45,093 bases of DNA from Vibrio sp. PID17_43 (lineage in GTDB: Bacteria > Pseudomonadota > Gammaproteobacteria > Enterobacterales > Vibrionaceae). Each line of letters opens with the position of its first letter. Position 1 is the stretch's first letter. A program made the translations under genes and the position numbers. Location of the stretch: NCBI RefSeq assembly GCF_002608565.1, contig NZ_LIXM01000030.1:1-45093 (forward strand), in the 5' to 3' direction. The notes below the pieces were generated by a model, which did not search any database, was not told the DNA's origin, and saw only the letters and a program-made list of their open reading frames with translations. Of the stretch, positions 35,999 through 45,093 are shown piece after piece.

Positions 35999-37120
35999 CT
36001 AGGTCGCCTTAGAGAATGCTTTTCGGTGTGTGTGAATCGACATGAGAATACCAAAGCCGGCCATTAGGGTCACCATAGAAGTGCCTCCGTAGCTGATGAG
36101 TGGTAATGGTACGCCTACCACGGGTAGGATACCGCTTACCATGCCGATATTTACAAAAATATACACGAAGAAGCTGAGTACAATACTGCCTGCCATCATT
36201 CGACCGAACGCGGTTTGCGCTTGGCTAGCGAGGTAGAGACCACGGCCAATGATGAATAGATAGATGGTTAATAGGCAAAGGAAGCCAATCATACCCCATT
36301 CCTCAGCAATTACTGCAAAGATAAAGTCAGTGTGTCTCTCCGGTAGGAATTCGAGTTGTGATTGCGTACCTTGCAACCAACCTTTGCCTGAAATTCCGCC
36401 AGAGCCAATGGCGATTTTACTTTGAATGATGTGGTAGCCAGCACCGAGTGGATCCGATTCTGGATTGAATAGGGTACGTACCCGCACCTTTTGGTACTCG
36501 CGCATTAAGAAGAACCATAAGATCGGAATAAATCCTCCGAGCGCGATGGCTGCCCCTGCAATTATTTTCCAACTAATGCCGGCAAGGAAGATCACGAAAA
36601 TTCCAGATGCGGCGATGAGAATCGATGTACCTAAGTCGGGCTGCTTAGCAATCAGGATGGTTGGCAAGCACACCATAATCAGAGCAACTATTAGCGTTTT
36701 AAAGGTTGGAGGAAGGGGTTGACGACCGATATAGCGCGCAACCATGAGAGGCACTGCCAGTTTAAGCAGTTCTGATGGTTGAAAACGGACAAAGCCAAGG
36801 TTTAGCCAGCGCTGCGCGCCTTTTGATGCCTCTCCAAAGAAGAGAACACCAAACAGTAACACTAAACCCCCGATAAACATTAAGGGGGCAAGGCTCTCAT
36901 AAGTTCTGGGAGAGAGTTGAGCCAACACAAGCATGACTCCCAAAGAGAGGGTCATGCGCATGACTTGGCGATCCATCATCGCCAAGTTTTGGCCACTTGC
37001 GCTATACATGATGACCAAGCCAAAAGCCATCAAAGATAATATGCCGAGTAGTAGTGGTAAGTCGATATGGAAGCGTTCAAACAGGGCGCGGTTCTTGCCT
37101 GTAGAGGGATCCATTTTCAT
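35999..37120 (-). CDS. rodA: Peptidoglycan glycosyltransferase RodA (SEDS family)
   Basis: RodA polymerises glycan strands during side-wall elongation, paired with the transpeptidase PBP2. The 373-residue protein has about ten membrane helices and the SEDS motif [15 protein letters not shown] near the C-terminus. Its ATG overlaps the mrdA stop by one base; a second ATG lies two codons later. The neighbouring mrdA and rlpA complete the elongation unit. Confidence 0.96.
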   Translation of the reverse strand: MKMDPSTGKNRALFERFHIDLPLLLGILSLMAFGLVIMYSASGQNLAMMDRQVMRMTLSLGVMLVLAQLSPRTYESLAPLMFIGGLVLLFGVLFFGEASKGAQRWLNLGFVRFQPSELLKLAVPLMVARYIGRQPLPPTFKTLIVALIMVCLPTILIAKQPDLGTSILIAASGIFVIFLAGISWKIIAGAAIALGGFIPILWFFLMREYQKVRVRTLFNPESDPLGAGYHIIQSKIAIGSGGISGKGWLQGTQSQLEFLPERHTDFIFAVIAEEWGMIGFLCLLTIYLFIIGRGLYLASQAQTAFGRMMAGSIVLSFFVYIFVNIGMVSGILPVVGVPLPLISYGGTSMVTLMAGFGILMSIHTHRKAFSKAT

Positions 37121-39045
37121 TACTGCGTTACCTCTTGTTTTTCGTTGGCGTTATCATTGTCGGGGGCCACTTTTTCCGGTCCAAGAATGACGCGGTCGAA
37201 GATCTTTCTTGCTACAGGTGCACCGTTGCTTGAACCACCACCAGCATTCTCCAGTACGACAGTAACAACCACTTTAGGATCATTGAATGGCGCAAATCCT
37301 GTAAAGAGTGCGTGGTCACGTAAATGCTCAGCAACATCGTCTGCATTGTACTCTTCATCTTCACCCAATCCGAATACCTGTGCAGTACCGGACTTGCCCC
37401 CAGTTTGGTAGTCCATGTTATAGAACGAACGACGTGCGGTACCTTTTGGGCCATGGTTAACCAAACGCATCCCTTCTTTCGCCATGTTCCAGTACTTGTC
37501 TGGTACGTTTTGGATAGGTGGATAAATGACGTACTCAGACGCCTCTTGCTGTTCAAAATCACCACCGTTATCGATGGTTGCTTTTAGCAAGTGTGGAGCT
37601 ATAACCGTCCCGTCATTGACTAACACTGACGTTGCTTTTGCTATTTGCATTGGTGTCGCGGTCCAGTAACCTTGCCCAATCCCTACCGGAATTGTATCGC
37701 CTTTGTACCAAGGCGTTTTATGACGAGACATCTTCCATTCACGTGTTGGCATGTTGGCTCTACTTTCTTCATAAATATCGATGCCAGTGTAATCACCAAA
37801 GCCAAACATCATCATCCAATTTGAGATGCGGTCGATCCCCATGTCATAAGCGATTTGGTAGAAGAAGGTATCCACAGATTCTTCAATCGACTTAATGATA
37901 TCAACGCGTCCATGCCCCCAACGTAACCAGTCACGAAACGGACGAGTATCTGAATTTGGAATACGCCAGTATCCAGGATCGTTTCGTGTGGTTTTCGGTG
38001 TTACCACACCTTCTTCCAATGCTGCAACGGCCATAAATGGTTTAATGGTTGAAGCGGGAGGGTAGATGCCTAATGTAGAACGGTTTACCAACGGGCGGTT
38101 CTTATCGTTCAGTAGAGCTCGGTAGGCCTTACCAGAAATGCCGTGTACGAAGGCATTTGGATTGTAACTTGGGCTAGAGACCATTGCCAACACACCATTG
38201 TCTCTTGGATCAAGCACAACAGCGCTACCGCGACGCCCATCGAGCAGTTGATGAACGTACAGTTGCAGGTTGATATCAAGGTTCAAGACGATGTCTTCGC
38301 CAGGTATCGGTGGCACGTATTTCAGGGTGCGGATCACTCGGCCGAGGCTATTCACCTCAACTTCTTGATACCCAGCAGTACCATGGAGAATATCTTCGTA
38401 GTATTTCTCAATACCTAACTTGCCGATGTCTCGTGTTGCTTGGTAGTTGGCATCTTTCTCTTCGCGAATCAGGCGCAGCATGTCTCGATCGTTAATACGC
38501 GATACGTAGCCAATCACATGGGTGAGTACTTCGTCGAACGGGTAATAGCGTTTGAGTGTCGCGCTGATCTCAACACCAGGGAAACGGTATTGATTGACTG
38601 AGAACACCGCTACTTGCTTTTCATCTAACTGAGTTAATAGAGGCACTGATTTAAAGCGACGCGTGCGTTTACGTTCACGCTGGAAACGCGCGACTTGCTC
38701 TGGAGTGATCTCGAGAATGTTTTGTAGCTCTTTGATCGTGCCATCAATGTCTTTAATTTTTTCTGGAGTGAGTTCCAAGTTAAAGACAGGACGGTTTTCA
38801 GCAAGCAATACGCCATTACGGTCGTAGATCAGCCCACGGTTTGGTGCAATAGGAACAATTTTGATACGGTTGTCGTTGGAACGAGTTTGATAATCTTGAA
38901 ACTGGTTCACCTGGATGTTGTACATGTTGGCGACCAACAAACCCATCAAAACGGCGATTCCGAGGAACGCAACAATAGCACGACTGGCAAACAGGCGCGC
39001 TTCGGCTTGATAATCTCGGATCTGACTACGGCGTTTACGGATCAT
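37120..39045 (-). CDS. mrdA: Penicillin-binding protein 2, elongation transpeptidase
   Basis: PBP2 cross-links new peptidoglycan in the rod complex. The 641-residue class B protein has a cytoplasmic basic start, one membrane helix (about 22-42), a pedestal domain and a transpeptidase domain. The active-site motif is STIK at Ser332-Lys335, and KSGTAQ supplies the third box. It is preceded by rlmH (29-base gap) and coupled to rodA. Confidence 0.97.
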   Translation of the reverse strand: MIRKRRSQIRDYQAEARLFASRAIVAFLGIAVLMGLLVANMYNIQVNQFQDYQTRSNDNRIKIVPIAPNRGLIYDRNGVLLAENRPVFNLELTPEKIKDIDGTIKELQNILEITPEQVARFQRERKRTRRFKSVPLLTQLDEKQVAVFSVNQYRFPGVEISATLKRYYPFDEVLTHVIGYVSRINDRDMLRLIREEKDANYQATRDIGKLGIEKYYEDILHGTAGYQEVEVNSLGRVIRTLKYVPPIPGEDIVLNLDINLQLYVHQLLDGRRGSAVVLDPRDNGVLAMVSSPSYNPNAFVHGISGKAYRALLNDKNRPLVNRSTLGIYPPASTIKPFMAVAALEEGVVTPKTTRNDPGYWRIPNSDTRPFRDWLRWGHGRVDIIKSIEESVDTFFYQIAYDMGIDRISNWMMMFGFGDYTGIDIYEESRANMPTREWKMSRHKTPWYKGDTIPVGIGQGYWTATPMQIAKATSVLVNDGTVIAPHLLKATIDNGGDFEQQEASEYVIYPPIQNVPDKYWNMAKEGMRLVNHGPKGTARRSFYNMDYQTGGKSGTAQVFGLGEDEEYNADDVAEHLRDHALFTGFAPFNDPKVVVTVVLENAGGGSSNGAPVARKIFDRVILGPEKVAPDNDNANEKQEVTQ

Positions 39046-39074
39046 TAACGCTTGTCTCTGGACTTAAGCTGCGA

Positions 39075-39545
39075 TTATTCGCGGTGATAAGGGTGGTTAG
39101 CAGTGATGCTCCACGCTCGGTATAAGCTTTCTGCCATGACAATGCGCACGAGCGGGTGTGGCAATGTCAGAGCGGATAATGACCAGCTTTGGTCAGCGGC
39201 GGCTTTACATGCGGGAGCAAGGCCTTCTGGACCACCAATTAAAATTGAAACGTCACGTGCGTCCAGTTTCCATGCTTCCAACTGCTCTGCCAGTTGTGGT
39301 GTATCCCACTTCTTACCTGGAATATCAAGTGTCACAATTCGGTTGCCTTTCGGCACGGCTGCCAACATCGCTTCCCCTTCTTTTTGCAGGATGCGTGCGA
39401 TATCCGCATTTTTTCCACGTTTTCCGGCCTGGATTTCAACCAATTCAAGTGGCATATCATGAGGGAAGCGACGGCGGTATTCTTGGAAACCTTCTTCGAC
39501 CCATTTTGGCATTTTTGTACCAACGGCAATTAACTGAATCTTCAA
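39075..39545 (-). CDS. rlmH: 23S rRNA pseudouridine-1915 N3-methyltransferase RlmH
   Basis: RlmH methylates pseudouridine 1915 in helix 69 of 23S rRNA. The 156-residue SPOUT-family protein has the knot motifs IGGPEGL and [12 protein letters not shown] and the C-terminus NHPYHRE, nearly identical to E. coli YbeA. The start codon is TTG, 4 bases after the rsfS stop; no ATG would give the conserved [14 protein letters not shown]-terminus. Weak initiation suggests that translation depends on rsfS. Confidence 0.96.
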   Translation of the reverse strand: MKIQLIAVGTKMPKWVEEGFQEYRRRFPHDMPLELVEIQAGKRGKNADIARILQKEGEAMLAAVPKGNRIVTLDIPGKKWDTPQLAEQLEAWKLDARDVSILIGGPEGLAPACKAAADQSWSLSALTLPHPLVRIVMAESLYRAWSITANHPYHRE

Positions 39546-39549
39546 AAGA

Positions 39550-39867
39550 TTAACCCCAGAGCTTTTCTAGCTGGTATAGAGATCGGTATTCGTCTTGCAT
39601 GACATGTAGCATGGCGTCGCCCATATCTAGAACAACCCATTCTCCCTCGTTTTCGCCTTCCATGCCTAGCGGTTCTAGGCCGATTTTTTTCACTTCAGAC
39701 GCAACGTGATCAGCGATAGATGACACATGACGCTTAGATGTGCCCGTACAGATGATCATATAGTCTGTCACGCTAGACTTATCTTCTACATTTAGAATGA
39801 CAATCTCTTCCGCTTTCATATCGTCGGCTTTATCAGCTAAAAAGTCTTTAAGTTCTTCGCCAAGCAC
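39550..39867 (-). CDS. rsfS: Ribosome silencing factor RsfS
   Basis: RsfS binds ribosomal protein L14 and blocks subunit joining when nutrients run low. The 105-residue Iojap/YbeB-family protein has the core [19 protein letters not shown] and the C-terminal [11 protein letters not shown]. It starts with GTG, preceded by GAGGAAA at a suitable distance. In E. coli nadD precedes this gene; here only 88 bases separate it from holA. Confidence 0.95.
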   Translation of the reverse strand: MLGEELKDFLADKADDMKAEEIVILNVEDKSSVTDYMIICTGTSKRHVSSIADHVASEVKKIGLEPLGMEGENEGEWVVLDMGDAMLHVMQDEYRSLYQLEKLWG

Positions 39868-39935
39868 TCGGTTTTCCTCGATTTTCTTTTCAATCTGTGG
39901 GAGTTTTAACGTTGTTGAGTTAAAACTGGTCGCGC

Positions 39936-39944
39936 ACTATATCA
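39936..39944 (-). promoter_or_regulatory. Extended -10 promoter candidate for rsfS
   Basis: On the minus strand TGATATAGT has the TGn extension and a 5-of-6 -10 box in the holA-rsfS gap. A perfect 9-bp inverted repeat (39902-39910 with 39919-39927) follows in the leader. No good -35 box is visible. Confidence 0.35.
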
Positions 39945-39955
39945 TGCTTTGAGTT

Positions 39956-40975
39956 TTAAATTGCCAGCTTAATATCAGGAGAGCAGGTTTCTAGGCTCAA
40001 TTGATGGATCGTTGGCCACACAGGGTCATCATACTGGGTTTTCGCTTTTATCTCTGCGTGCGCTAAAAGAGACAAAAGTGCACAAATTCGGTTGGCCGAC
40101 AGACGAATCAGCGCTGCATTGTAAAAGGGGCGTTTATTTTGCCACACGCGATGCTTTTCAAATACTTGACTCATGTTCATCTGAGTTAAGTCACGGTGCA
40201 TGTTTAGCAGTTGAGTGAACTCTTTTTGTACACTACGGATTAGGATAATTGTTTCAACGCCTTCTGCTTCTAATTGGCGCAAAATTCGTTGTGCACGGTT
40301 TGCTTTACCAGCGAGCAGAGCATCAATCCAATGGAAAGTCGTGAAGTGGTTGTGGCGACTTAGCGACTCTTCCAAGCGCACGACGGTCAATTCTCCGTCC
40401 GGGTAAAGCAGAGCGAGTTTCTCTAAGCTTTGCGATAGCGCGAATAGGTTGCCTTCATGCCATTGCGCTAACATCTGCAATGATTGTGGATCGGCTTTTA
40501 AACCAAGCGTGCGGCAACGCATTTGAATGAACATTGGTAAGCGTTGTAGATCAGGCGTTAAGCAGCTAATCCAATCGCCTTTCGTACTCAGCGTTTTAAA
40601 CCATTTCGCGTTTTCTTGCGCTTTGGTCAATTTAGTGCCAACGATAACCAACATGATGTCGTCGTGCAGTAGGTCACACAGTGAAAGAAGCTCTTTGCTG
40701 ATGGTAGCGCTCACGCCACTTTCAGGTAGCTCAAGTTCAATCAGTTGACGGTTTGAAAACAAGCTTAGTGCTTGGAAGCAGTCGTAAACTTGGTTCCAAT
40801 CTAAGCTTGCGTCAACCGCAAAACGATGTTTTTCTTCAAAGCCATGTTGGCGAGCAGTTTGTTGAATTGCTTGGCGGCTTTCTTGAATCAATAGCGGCTC
40901 ATTACCAAAGATCAGATAAACCTGCTTGAGGTGTTTCGCTAGATGATCAGCCAGCTTGTCGGCAAAAATTCGCAT
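39956..40975 (-). CDS. holA: DNA polymerase III delta subunit
   Basis: HolA is the clamp-loader subunit that opens the sliding clamp. The 339-residue protein has the family N-terminus with LAKHLKQVYLIFGNEPLL and ESRQAIQ, an AAA-like fold without Walker motifs, and a helical C-terminal collar domain. It lies 5 bases after lptE, as in E. coli. The usual next gene, nadD, is missing. Confidence 0.95.
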   Translation of the reverse strand: MRIFADKLADHLAKHLKQVYLIFGNEPLLIQESRQAIQQTARQHGFEEKHRFAVDASLDWNQVYDCFQALSLFSNRQLIELELPESGVSATISKELLSLCDLLHDDIMLVIVGTKLTKAQENAKWFKTLSTKGDWISCLTPDLQRLPMFIQMRCRTLGLKADPQSLQMLAQWHEGNLFALSQSLEKLALLYPDGELTVVRLEESLSRHNHFTTFHWIDALLAGKANRAQRILRQLEAEGVETIILIRSVQKEFTQLLNMHRDLTQMNMSQVFEKHRVWQNKRPFYNAALIRLSANRICALLSLLAHAEIKAKTQYDDPVWPTIHQLSLETCSPDIKLAI

Positions 40976-40980
40976 GTTAG

Positions 40981-41523
40981 TTATGAGTTGGTATTTTTCG
41001 CATTGATATCAATATGGTCATGTTCGTATTCTGCACGTACACGACCTAATTGTCGCATCATTTGGCCAGCGGCTTGTTGACGCATCTCATCTTCGATAAC
41101 GTCGCGTTCTACCGATTTAGCCAGTGCCGTTAGTGGGTTGTCTAAGTAGTTACGGTTCACGGTTGTGGTGAAGCCTTTGGAACCGAGACCAGGAATAGTG
41201 ACACGGTATTTCACTACGTAAGTCAGTTCTTTTTCTGCTGCTCGGCTATTTTGATAAAGGGATAGCGTGCGCTCATCCATCGTTGCTTCAATTAGATGTA
41301 GATTTGGTACGCTAGATGAAGGCTGCACGATGTCTACTTTGTTGAGTGCTAACTGAGATCGCACGTAACGAGTTAACGGGCTGTACTCATCGTAACTACT
41401 GAATGACATGGTATGTAGCTCTTCCGGAACGGAATACTCGCCACGAAGGTGAAAACCACAGGCAGAAAGAAGCCCTGCTAATACCAATATCACTGGTAGT
41501 TTAATCAAAGAGAAAAAGCGCAT
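40981..41523 (-). CDS. lptE: LPS-assembly lipoprotein LptE
   Basis: LptE is the outer-membrane lipoprotein that plugs LptD and delivers lipopolysaccharide to the cell surface. The 180-residue protein has a lipoprotein signal ending at Cys22 (LLSAC), followed by GFHLRGEYSVP, the family hallmark. It is the first gene of the long minus-strand cluster; a 228-base gap with a terminator separates it from leuS. Confidence 0.94.
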   Translation of the reverse strand: MRFFSLIKLPVILVLAGLLSACGFHLRGEYSVPEELHTMSFSSYDEYSPLTRYVRSQLALNKVDIVQPSSSVPNLHLIEATMDERTLSLYQNSRAAEKELTYVVKYRVTIPGLGSKGFTTTVNRNYLDNPLTALAKSVERDVIEDEMRQQAAGQMMRQLGRVRAEYEHDHIDINAKNTNS

Positions 41524-41554
41524 TGATTGTATTCATCCTAAATTGAAGGGGTTA

Positions 41555-41612
41555 TATACCTAAGTAACCTCAAGAGGTTCTGAGCCCGGTATTTTGAAGT
41601 CACTTGGGTATA
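41555..41612. repeat. Complete copy of a dispersed Vibrio intergenic palindrome
   Basis: TATACCTAAGTAACCTCAA (41555-41573) and TTGAAGTCACTTGGGTATA (41594-41612) are inverted repeats matching at 16 of 19 positions around a 20-base centre. Related single arms lie at 11596-11615 and, more diverged, at 44431-44460. I recall such sequences from other Vibrio intergenic regions. There is no coding capacity. Confidence 0.55.
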
Positions 41613-41650
41613 TTTACCTCAAACCACTTGGTGTGAATGGTTGAGTTAAA

Positions 41651-41684
41651 TAAACAGGGTGATAGCTCACCCTGTTTAATGACT
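41651..41684 (-). terminator. Terminator after leuS
   Basis: TAAACAGGGTGA (41651-41662) pairs perfectly with TCACCCTGTTTA (41667-41678), and the minus-strand tail is TTTAACT. A smaller hairpin (AGCGAA at 41692-41697 with TTCGCT at 41702-41707) lies closer to leuS. Confidence 0.65.
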
Positions 41685-41751
41685 CTTAGCGAGCGAATTA
41701 GTTCGCTTTGCGTCGAGTTATTACAAGCTGCGTTTCGTTTTTTGCGATAGG

Positions 41752-44328
41752 CTAGTTTGCAACGATGTTCAGCAGTTTACCTGGTACATAAATGACTTTA
41801 CGAATGGTTAGACCATCTAGGAACTTCTTAGCGTTTTCATCGTTTAGGCCAAGCTCGCGAACTTGCTCTTCTGTTGCGTCAGCCGCAACCGTTAGCTTCG
41901 CACGTAGCTTACCGTTGATCATTACAACGATAGTTTTTTCATCTTCAACGAGCGCTTTCTCGTCAAACGTTGGCCATACTGCGTTATCGATGTCTGCTTC
42001 ACCTAGCGCAGCCCATAGTTCGTATGAGATGTGCGGAGTGATTGGGTAAAGCATTGCAACGACTGCTTTAAGTGCTTCATCAAGGATTGCACGGTCTTGT
42101 GCAGACTCTTGAGGTGCTTTTGCAAGCTTGTTCATTAGTTCCATGATAGCGGCAATCGCAGTGTTGAACGTTTGGCGACGGCCAATATCGTCAGTCACTT
42201 TAGCGATGGTTTTGTGCACATCACGGCGAAGTGCTTTTTGGTCACCTGACAGCGCTGATGCGTCTACAGATTCAGCAGCACCTTTTGAAGAGTGCGCGTG
42301 AACCAGTTTCCATACACGCTTAAGGAAACGGTTTGCCCCTTCTACACCAGACTCTTGCCATTCAAGCGTCATGTCTGCTGGAGACGCGAACATCATGAAT
42401 AGACGAACGGTATCTGCACCGTACTTGTCTACCATCTCTTGAGGGTCGATACCGTTGTTTTTCGACTTAGACATTTTGATCATGCCTGAGTGTGTTACAT
42501 CACGGCCTTCAGTATCTTTAGCTGAAGTAATACGGCCTTTACCGTCACGCTCAACAGCAACATCTGTTGGTGCAACCCACTCTTTACCGCCTTTCTCGTT
42601 CTCGAAGTAGAACGCATCTGCTAGTACCATGCCTTGACATAGTAGTTGCTTGAACGGCTCGTCAGAAGTCACGTAGCCCGCATCACGTAGCAGTTTGTGG
42701 AAGAAGCGAGAGTACAGTAGGTGCATACAAGCGTGCTCGATACCACCGATGTACTGGTCTACTGGTAGCCAGTAGTTTGCTTTTTCTGGATCTAAGATGT
42801 CGTCAGCTTGTGGTGAACAGTAACGTGCGTAGTACCAAGACGATTCCATAAAGGTATCGAACGTATCAGTCTCACGTAGAGCTGGTTCGCCGTTGAATGT
42901 GGTCTTCGCCCACTCTTTGTCAGCTTTGATTGGGCTTGTTACGCCGTCCATTACCACGTCTTCTGGAAGAATTACAGGTAGTTGGTCTGCTGGTACTGGG
43001 TGAACTTCACCGTCTTCAGTGGTTACCATTGGGATTGGCGCACCCCAGTAACGTTGACGAGATACACCCCAGTCACGTAGACGGAAGTTAACGGTCTTAG
43101 TGCCTTTGCCTTGCGCTTCTAGTTTCGCTGCGATTGCATCGAAAGCGGCTTGGAATTCTAGACCGTCGAATTCACCAGAATCGAACAGTACACCTTTCTC
43201 TGTATATGCTGCTTCAGAGATGTCTAGCTCGCTGCCATCAACTGGCTTGATTACAGGCACGATGTCTAGACCGTATTTTGTTGCGAATTCAAAGTCACGT
43301 TGGTCGTGTGCAGGTACTGCCATTACAGCCCCTGTACCGTAGTCCATCAGTACGAAGTTAGCCACAAAAACAGGTACTTCACGGCCGTTCAATGGGTGAA
43401 TAGCAGTAAGGCCAGTCGCCATACCTTTCTTTTCCATTGTCGCAAGTTCTGCTTCCGCTACTTTGGTGTTCTTACATTCTTCAACGAAGGCGGCAAGCTC
43501 AGGATTGTTCTCTGCTGCTTTTTCAGCAAGAGGGTGACCAGCAGCGATACCAACGTAGGTTACGCCCATTAGGGTGTCAGGACGTGTCGTGTATACCTCT
43601 AGTGGTGCATCTTCGCCTTTCACTTCAAATGAAAGCTCAACACCTTCAGAGCGACCGATCCAGTTGCGTTGCATGGTTTTTACCATTTCAGGCCAACCAT
43701 CTAGTTTGTCTAGATCATCAAGTAGCTCTTGTGCGTATTCTGTGATTTTAATGAACCACTGTGGGATTTTCTTTTGCTCTACAGGCGTGTCACAACGCCA
43801 GCAGCAGCCATCTTCAACCTGCTCGTTTGCGAGAACGGTTTGGTCATTTGGACACCAGTTTACTGAAGACGTCTTCTTGTAAACTAAGCCTTTATTGTAA
43901 AGCTTAGTGAAGAACTCTTGTTCCCAACGGTAGTATTCAGGAGTACAGGTTGCGAATTCACGGTTCCAGTCGTAACCAAAGCCAAGTAGCTTAAGTTGGT
44001 TTTTCATGTACTCAATGTTTTCGTAAGTCCATGGGGCTGGTGCAGTGTTGTTTTTTACTGCGGCGTTTTCTGCAGGCAGACCAAATGCATCCCAACCAAT
44101 TGGTTGCATAACATTTTTACCTTGCAGGCGTTGGAAACGAGATACCACATCACCGATAGTGTAGTTACGCACGTGACCCATGTGCAGGCGACCACTTGGG
44201 TAAGGGAACATAGAAAGACAGTAGAATTTTTCTTTGTTTGGGTCTTCACTTACAACGAAGGTCTCGTTGTTGTCCCAATGTTGTTGAACCTTTTGTTCAA
44301 TCTCTTGCGGGTTATATTGTTCTTGCAT
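41752..44328 (-). CDS. leuS: Leucyl-tRNA synthetase
   Basis: LeuS charges tRNA-Leu and edits mischarged amino acids. The 858-residue class I enzyme has the HIGH-type motif HMGH at 49-52, an inserted editing domain (CP1) in about 220-415 with [15 protein letters not shown], and the KMSKS motif near residue 620. The length is close to the E. coli enzyme (860). It is a single-gene unit, divergent from the zinc-ribbon gene. No leader peptide or attenuator is visible upstream. Confidence 0.98.
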   Translation of the reverse strand: MQEQYNPQEIEQKVQQHWDNNETFVVSEDPNKEKFYCLSMFPYPSGRLHMGHVRNYTIGDVVSRFQRLQGKNVMQPIGWDAFGLPAENAAVKNNTAPAPWTYENIEYMKNQLKLLGFGYDWNREFATCTPEYYRWEQEFFTKLYNKGLVYKKTSSVNWCPNDQTVLANEQVEDGCCWRCDTPVEQKKIPQWFIKITEYAQELLDDLDKLDGWPEMVKTMQRNWIGRSEGVELSFEVKGEDAPLEVYTTRPDTLMGVTYVGIAAGHPLAEKAAENNPELAAFVEECKNTKVAEAELATMEKKGMATGLTAIHPLNGREVPVFVANFVLMDYGTGAVMAVPAHDQRDFEFATKYGLDIVPVIKPVDGSELDISEAAYTEKGVLFDSGEFDGLEFQAAFDAIAAKLEAQGKGTKTVNFRLRDWGVSRQRYWGAPIPMVTTEDGEVHPVPADQLPVILPEDVVMDGVTSPIKADKEWAKTTFNGEPALRETDTFDTFMESSWYYARYCSPQADDILDPEKANYWLPVDQYIGGIEHACMHLLYSRFFHKLLRDAGYVTSDEPFKQLLCQGMVLADAFYFENEKGGKEWVAPTDVAVERDGKGRITSAKDTEGRDVTHSGMIKMSKSKNNGIDPQEMVDKYGADTVRLFMMFASPADMTLEWQESGVEGANRFLKRVWKLVHAHSSKGAAESVDASALSGDQKALRRDVHKTIAKVTDDIGRRQTFNTAIAAIMELMNKLAKAPQESAQDRAILDEALKAVVAMLYPITPHISYELWAALGEADIDNAVWPTFDEKALVEDEKTIVVMINGKLRAKLTVAADATEEQVRELGLNDENAKKFLDGLTIRKVIYVPGKLLNIVAN

Positions 44329-44430
44329 CGATGGTATCCGGTTATCTTGGAATTTGTGAGTTCGGTTAGAACAGACTTATATAGATCATCATAGAATACC
44401 TAAAGCAAGGGATCACAACAATAGCCAATC

Positions 44431-44460
44431 TATACCCATGCGCCTTGAAGTGACGCTTGG
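44431..44460. repeat. Degenerate copy of the dispersed intergenic palindrome
   Basis: TATACCCATGCGCCTTGAAGTGACGCTTGG lies 24 bases before the zinc-ribbon gene. It keeps the outer TATACCCA and the TTGAAGT-AC-TTGG of the other arm but has lost the spacer. The relation is weaker than for the copy at 11596. Confidence 0.3.
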
Positions 44461-44483
44461 AAGTAGAAAGATGGAGGTCAGTT

Positions 44484-44954
44484 ATGCCTAAACGTAAAGC
44501 AGGTTATGAGGAAATGCTCGAAGATGTGATTGAAACATTGAAGCATAGTCCGGATGAAGTTAACAAAGTATTCGAAACGTCGGGCAAAGTCGTCGATGCC
44601 GCCAACGATATGACCAAGGATGAACTTTCGTTGATTTCCGCCTACGTAAAAGCCGATTTGAAAGAGTTCTCTGAGAGTTATGAAGAAGGTAAGAGTGGGC
44701 CTTTTTACCTCACCATTGCTGATTCAATCTGGCAAGGGTTGCTCGATATTACCGACCGAACCAAAGTGGAGTGGGTTGAGTTGTTTGATGATCTAGAACA
44801 CCAAGGTTTGTATGAGGCGGGAGAAGTGATTGGATTAGGGACGTTAGTCTGTGATGAGTGTGGTCATAAGACAACGTACAATCATCCGACGGTTATTATT
44901 CCATGCATAAAGTGCGGTCATACGGGCTTTAGTCGTCAGTCCCTCAAACCTTAG
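44484..44954 (+). CDS. Zinc-ribbon protein of the DUF1451 (YbeL) family
   Basis: A 156-residue protein of unknown role. The N-terminal two thirds are helical and acidic (EDVIETLKHS...MTKDELSLISAYVKADL), and the C-terminus is a zinc ribbon with CDEC and CIKC. E. coli ybeL is close to leuS as well. The frame is open from 44457, but ATG 44484 follows GGAGGT at a suitable spacing. It ends 31 bases before the insertion-sequence end, so any native terminator or downstream partner has been displaced. Confidence 0.9.
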   Translation: MPKRKAGYEEMLEDVIETLKHSPDEVNKVFETSGKVVDAANDMTKDELSLISAYVKADLKEFSESYEEGKSGPFYLTIADSIWQGLLDITDRTKVEWVELFDDLEHQGLYEAGEVIGLGTLVCDECGHKTTYNHPTVIIPCIKCGHTGFSRQSLKP

Positions 44955-44985
44955 TCTTGATTAAACAAAAAAGAGGCTATCATCG

Positions 44986-45093
44986 CTAATGCCGATCAGT
45001 TAAGAGATAAATGATCGGTTGAACGATCCTACAGATGGCTTATAAAGGCTCTAAGTTCCCAAAACTTAGAGCCTTTTATTTTGCAATTAACCA
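44986..45093 (+). mobile_element. 5' end of an insertion sequence (partial, runs off the window)
   Basis: CTAATGCCGATCAGTTAAGA (44986-45005) matches the inverted end of the element at the left edge at 17 of 20 positions. A subterminal palindrome follows (CCGATCA at 44992-44998 with TGATCGG at 45012-45018), then GATCGGTTGAACGATC at 45014-45029, also palindromic. The transposase would start beyond the window. The orientation is the same as that of the left-edge copy. Confidence 0.55.
45044..45082. terminator. Terminator inside the IS left end
   Basis: AAAGGCTCTAAGTT (45044-45057) pairs perfectly with AACTTAGAGCCTTT (45063-45076), a 14-bp stem with a 5-base loop followed by TATTTT. Such hairpins near insertion-sequence ends keep outside transcription from reaching the transposase; here it would also terminate the YbeL-type gene. 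Confidence 0.8.

Noticed and set aside
1..45093. tRNA, rRNA, CRISPR arrays, prophage or defence genes
   Set aside because: None seen. The gaps are short and filled by the terminators, promoters and GcvB listed, and every long reading frame is a core gene.

Overview
The window is ordinary gammaproteobacterial core chromosome and almost certainly comes from a Vibrio, probably the Harveyi clade. The evidence is the sodium-type polar flagellar stator pair pomA-pomB, the degenerate RibB-RibA fusion between ribE and ribH, the Vibrio/E. coli-like order of neighbours, and protein sequences close to known Vibrio ones. No rRNA, tRNA, CRISPR array or prophage is visible. I assign 44 protein genes plus one partial transposase, one small RNA (GcvB) and several control sites.

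Layout. (1) 1-110: the 3' end of an insertion sequence. (2) 207-6405, plus strand: nrdR-ribD-ribE-ribBX-ribH-nusB-thiL-pgpA, covering ribonucleotide reductase control, riboflavin synthesis, transcription antitermination, thiamine diphosphate and phosphatidylglycerol. (3) 6499-9533, minus strand: xseB-ispA-dxs (exonuclease VII small subunit and the start of isoprenoid synthesis). (4) 9799-11520: pomAB behind a good sigma-28 promoter. (5) 11740-13188: thiI. (6) 13408-13614: the GcvB small RNA, minus strand, divergent from gcvA. (7) 13705-16705: a tightly overlapping run gcvA, alpha/beta hydrolase, DUF423 membrane protein, rlmM. (8) 16806-23185, minus strand: xni, ppnN, a GGDEF diguanylate cyclase, and a membrane TPR protein with a ruined GGDEF domain. 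(9) 23290-25568: queF, divergent from syd and a zinc-ribbon gene. (10) 26471-28207, minus strand: the methionine importer metNIQ behind four tandem MetJ boxes. (11) 28540-31361: gmhB, a YitT-family membrane gene, and glyA with a near-perfect PurR operator. (12) 31706-41523, minus strand: lptE-holA-rsfS-rlmH-mrdA-rodA-rlpA-dacA-ybeD-lipB-lipA, the envelope-elongation and lipoate cluster known from E. coli but without nadD. (13) 41752-44328: leuS, minus. (14) 44484-44954: a zinc-ribbon gene of the YbeL type. (15) 44986-45093: the start of an insertion sequence.

The two window edges share a 20-base inverted-repeat end (17 of 20 identical) and lie in the same orientation. The 45-kb segment is therefore bracketed by two copies of what looks like one IS4-type element, or the window is an assembled contig that stops inside repeats. 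I found no undescribed multigene system. The points most worth a second look are the flanking IS ends, the cyclase/TPR-pseudo-GGDEF neighbours, the structured element before ribH, a dispersed palindromic repeat, a 43-codon reading frame that starts inside the lipA terminator, and the compact regulatory region of glyA.
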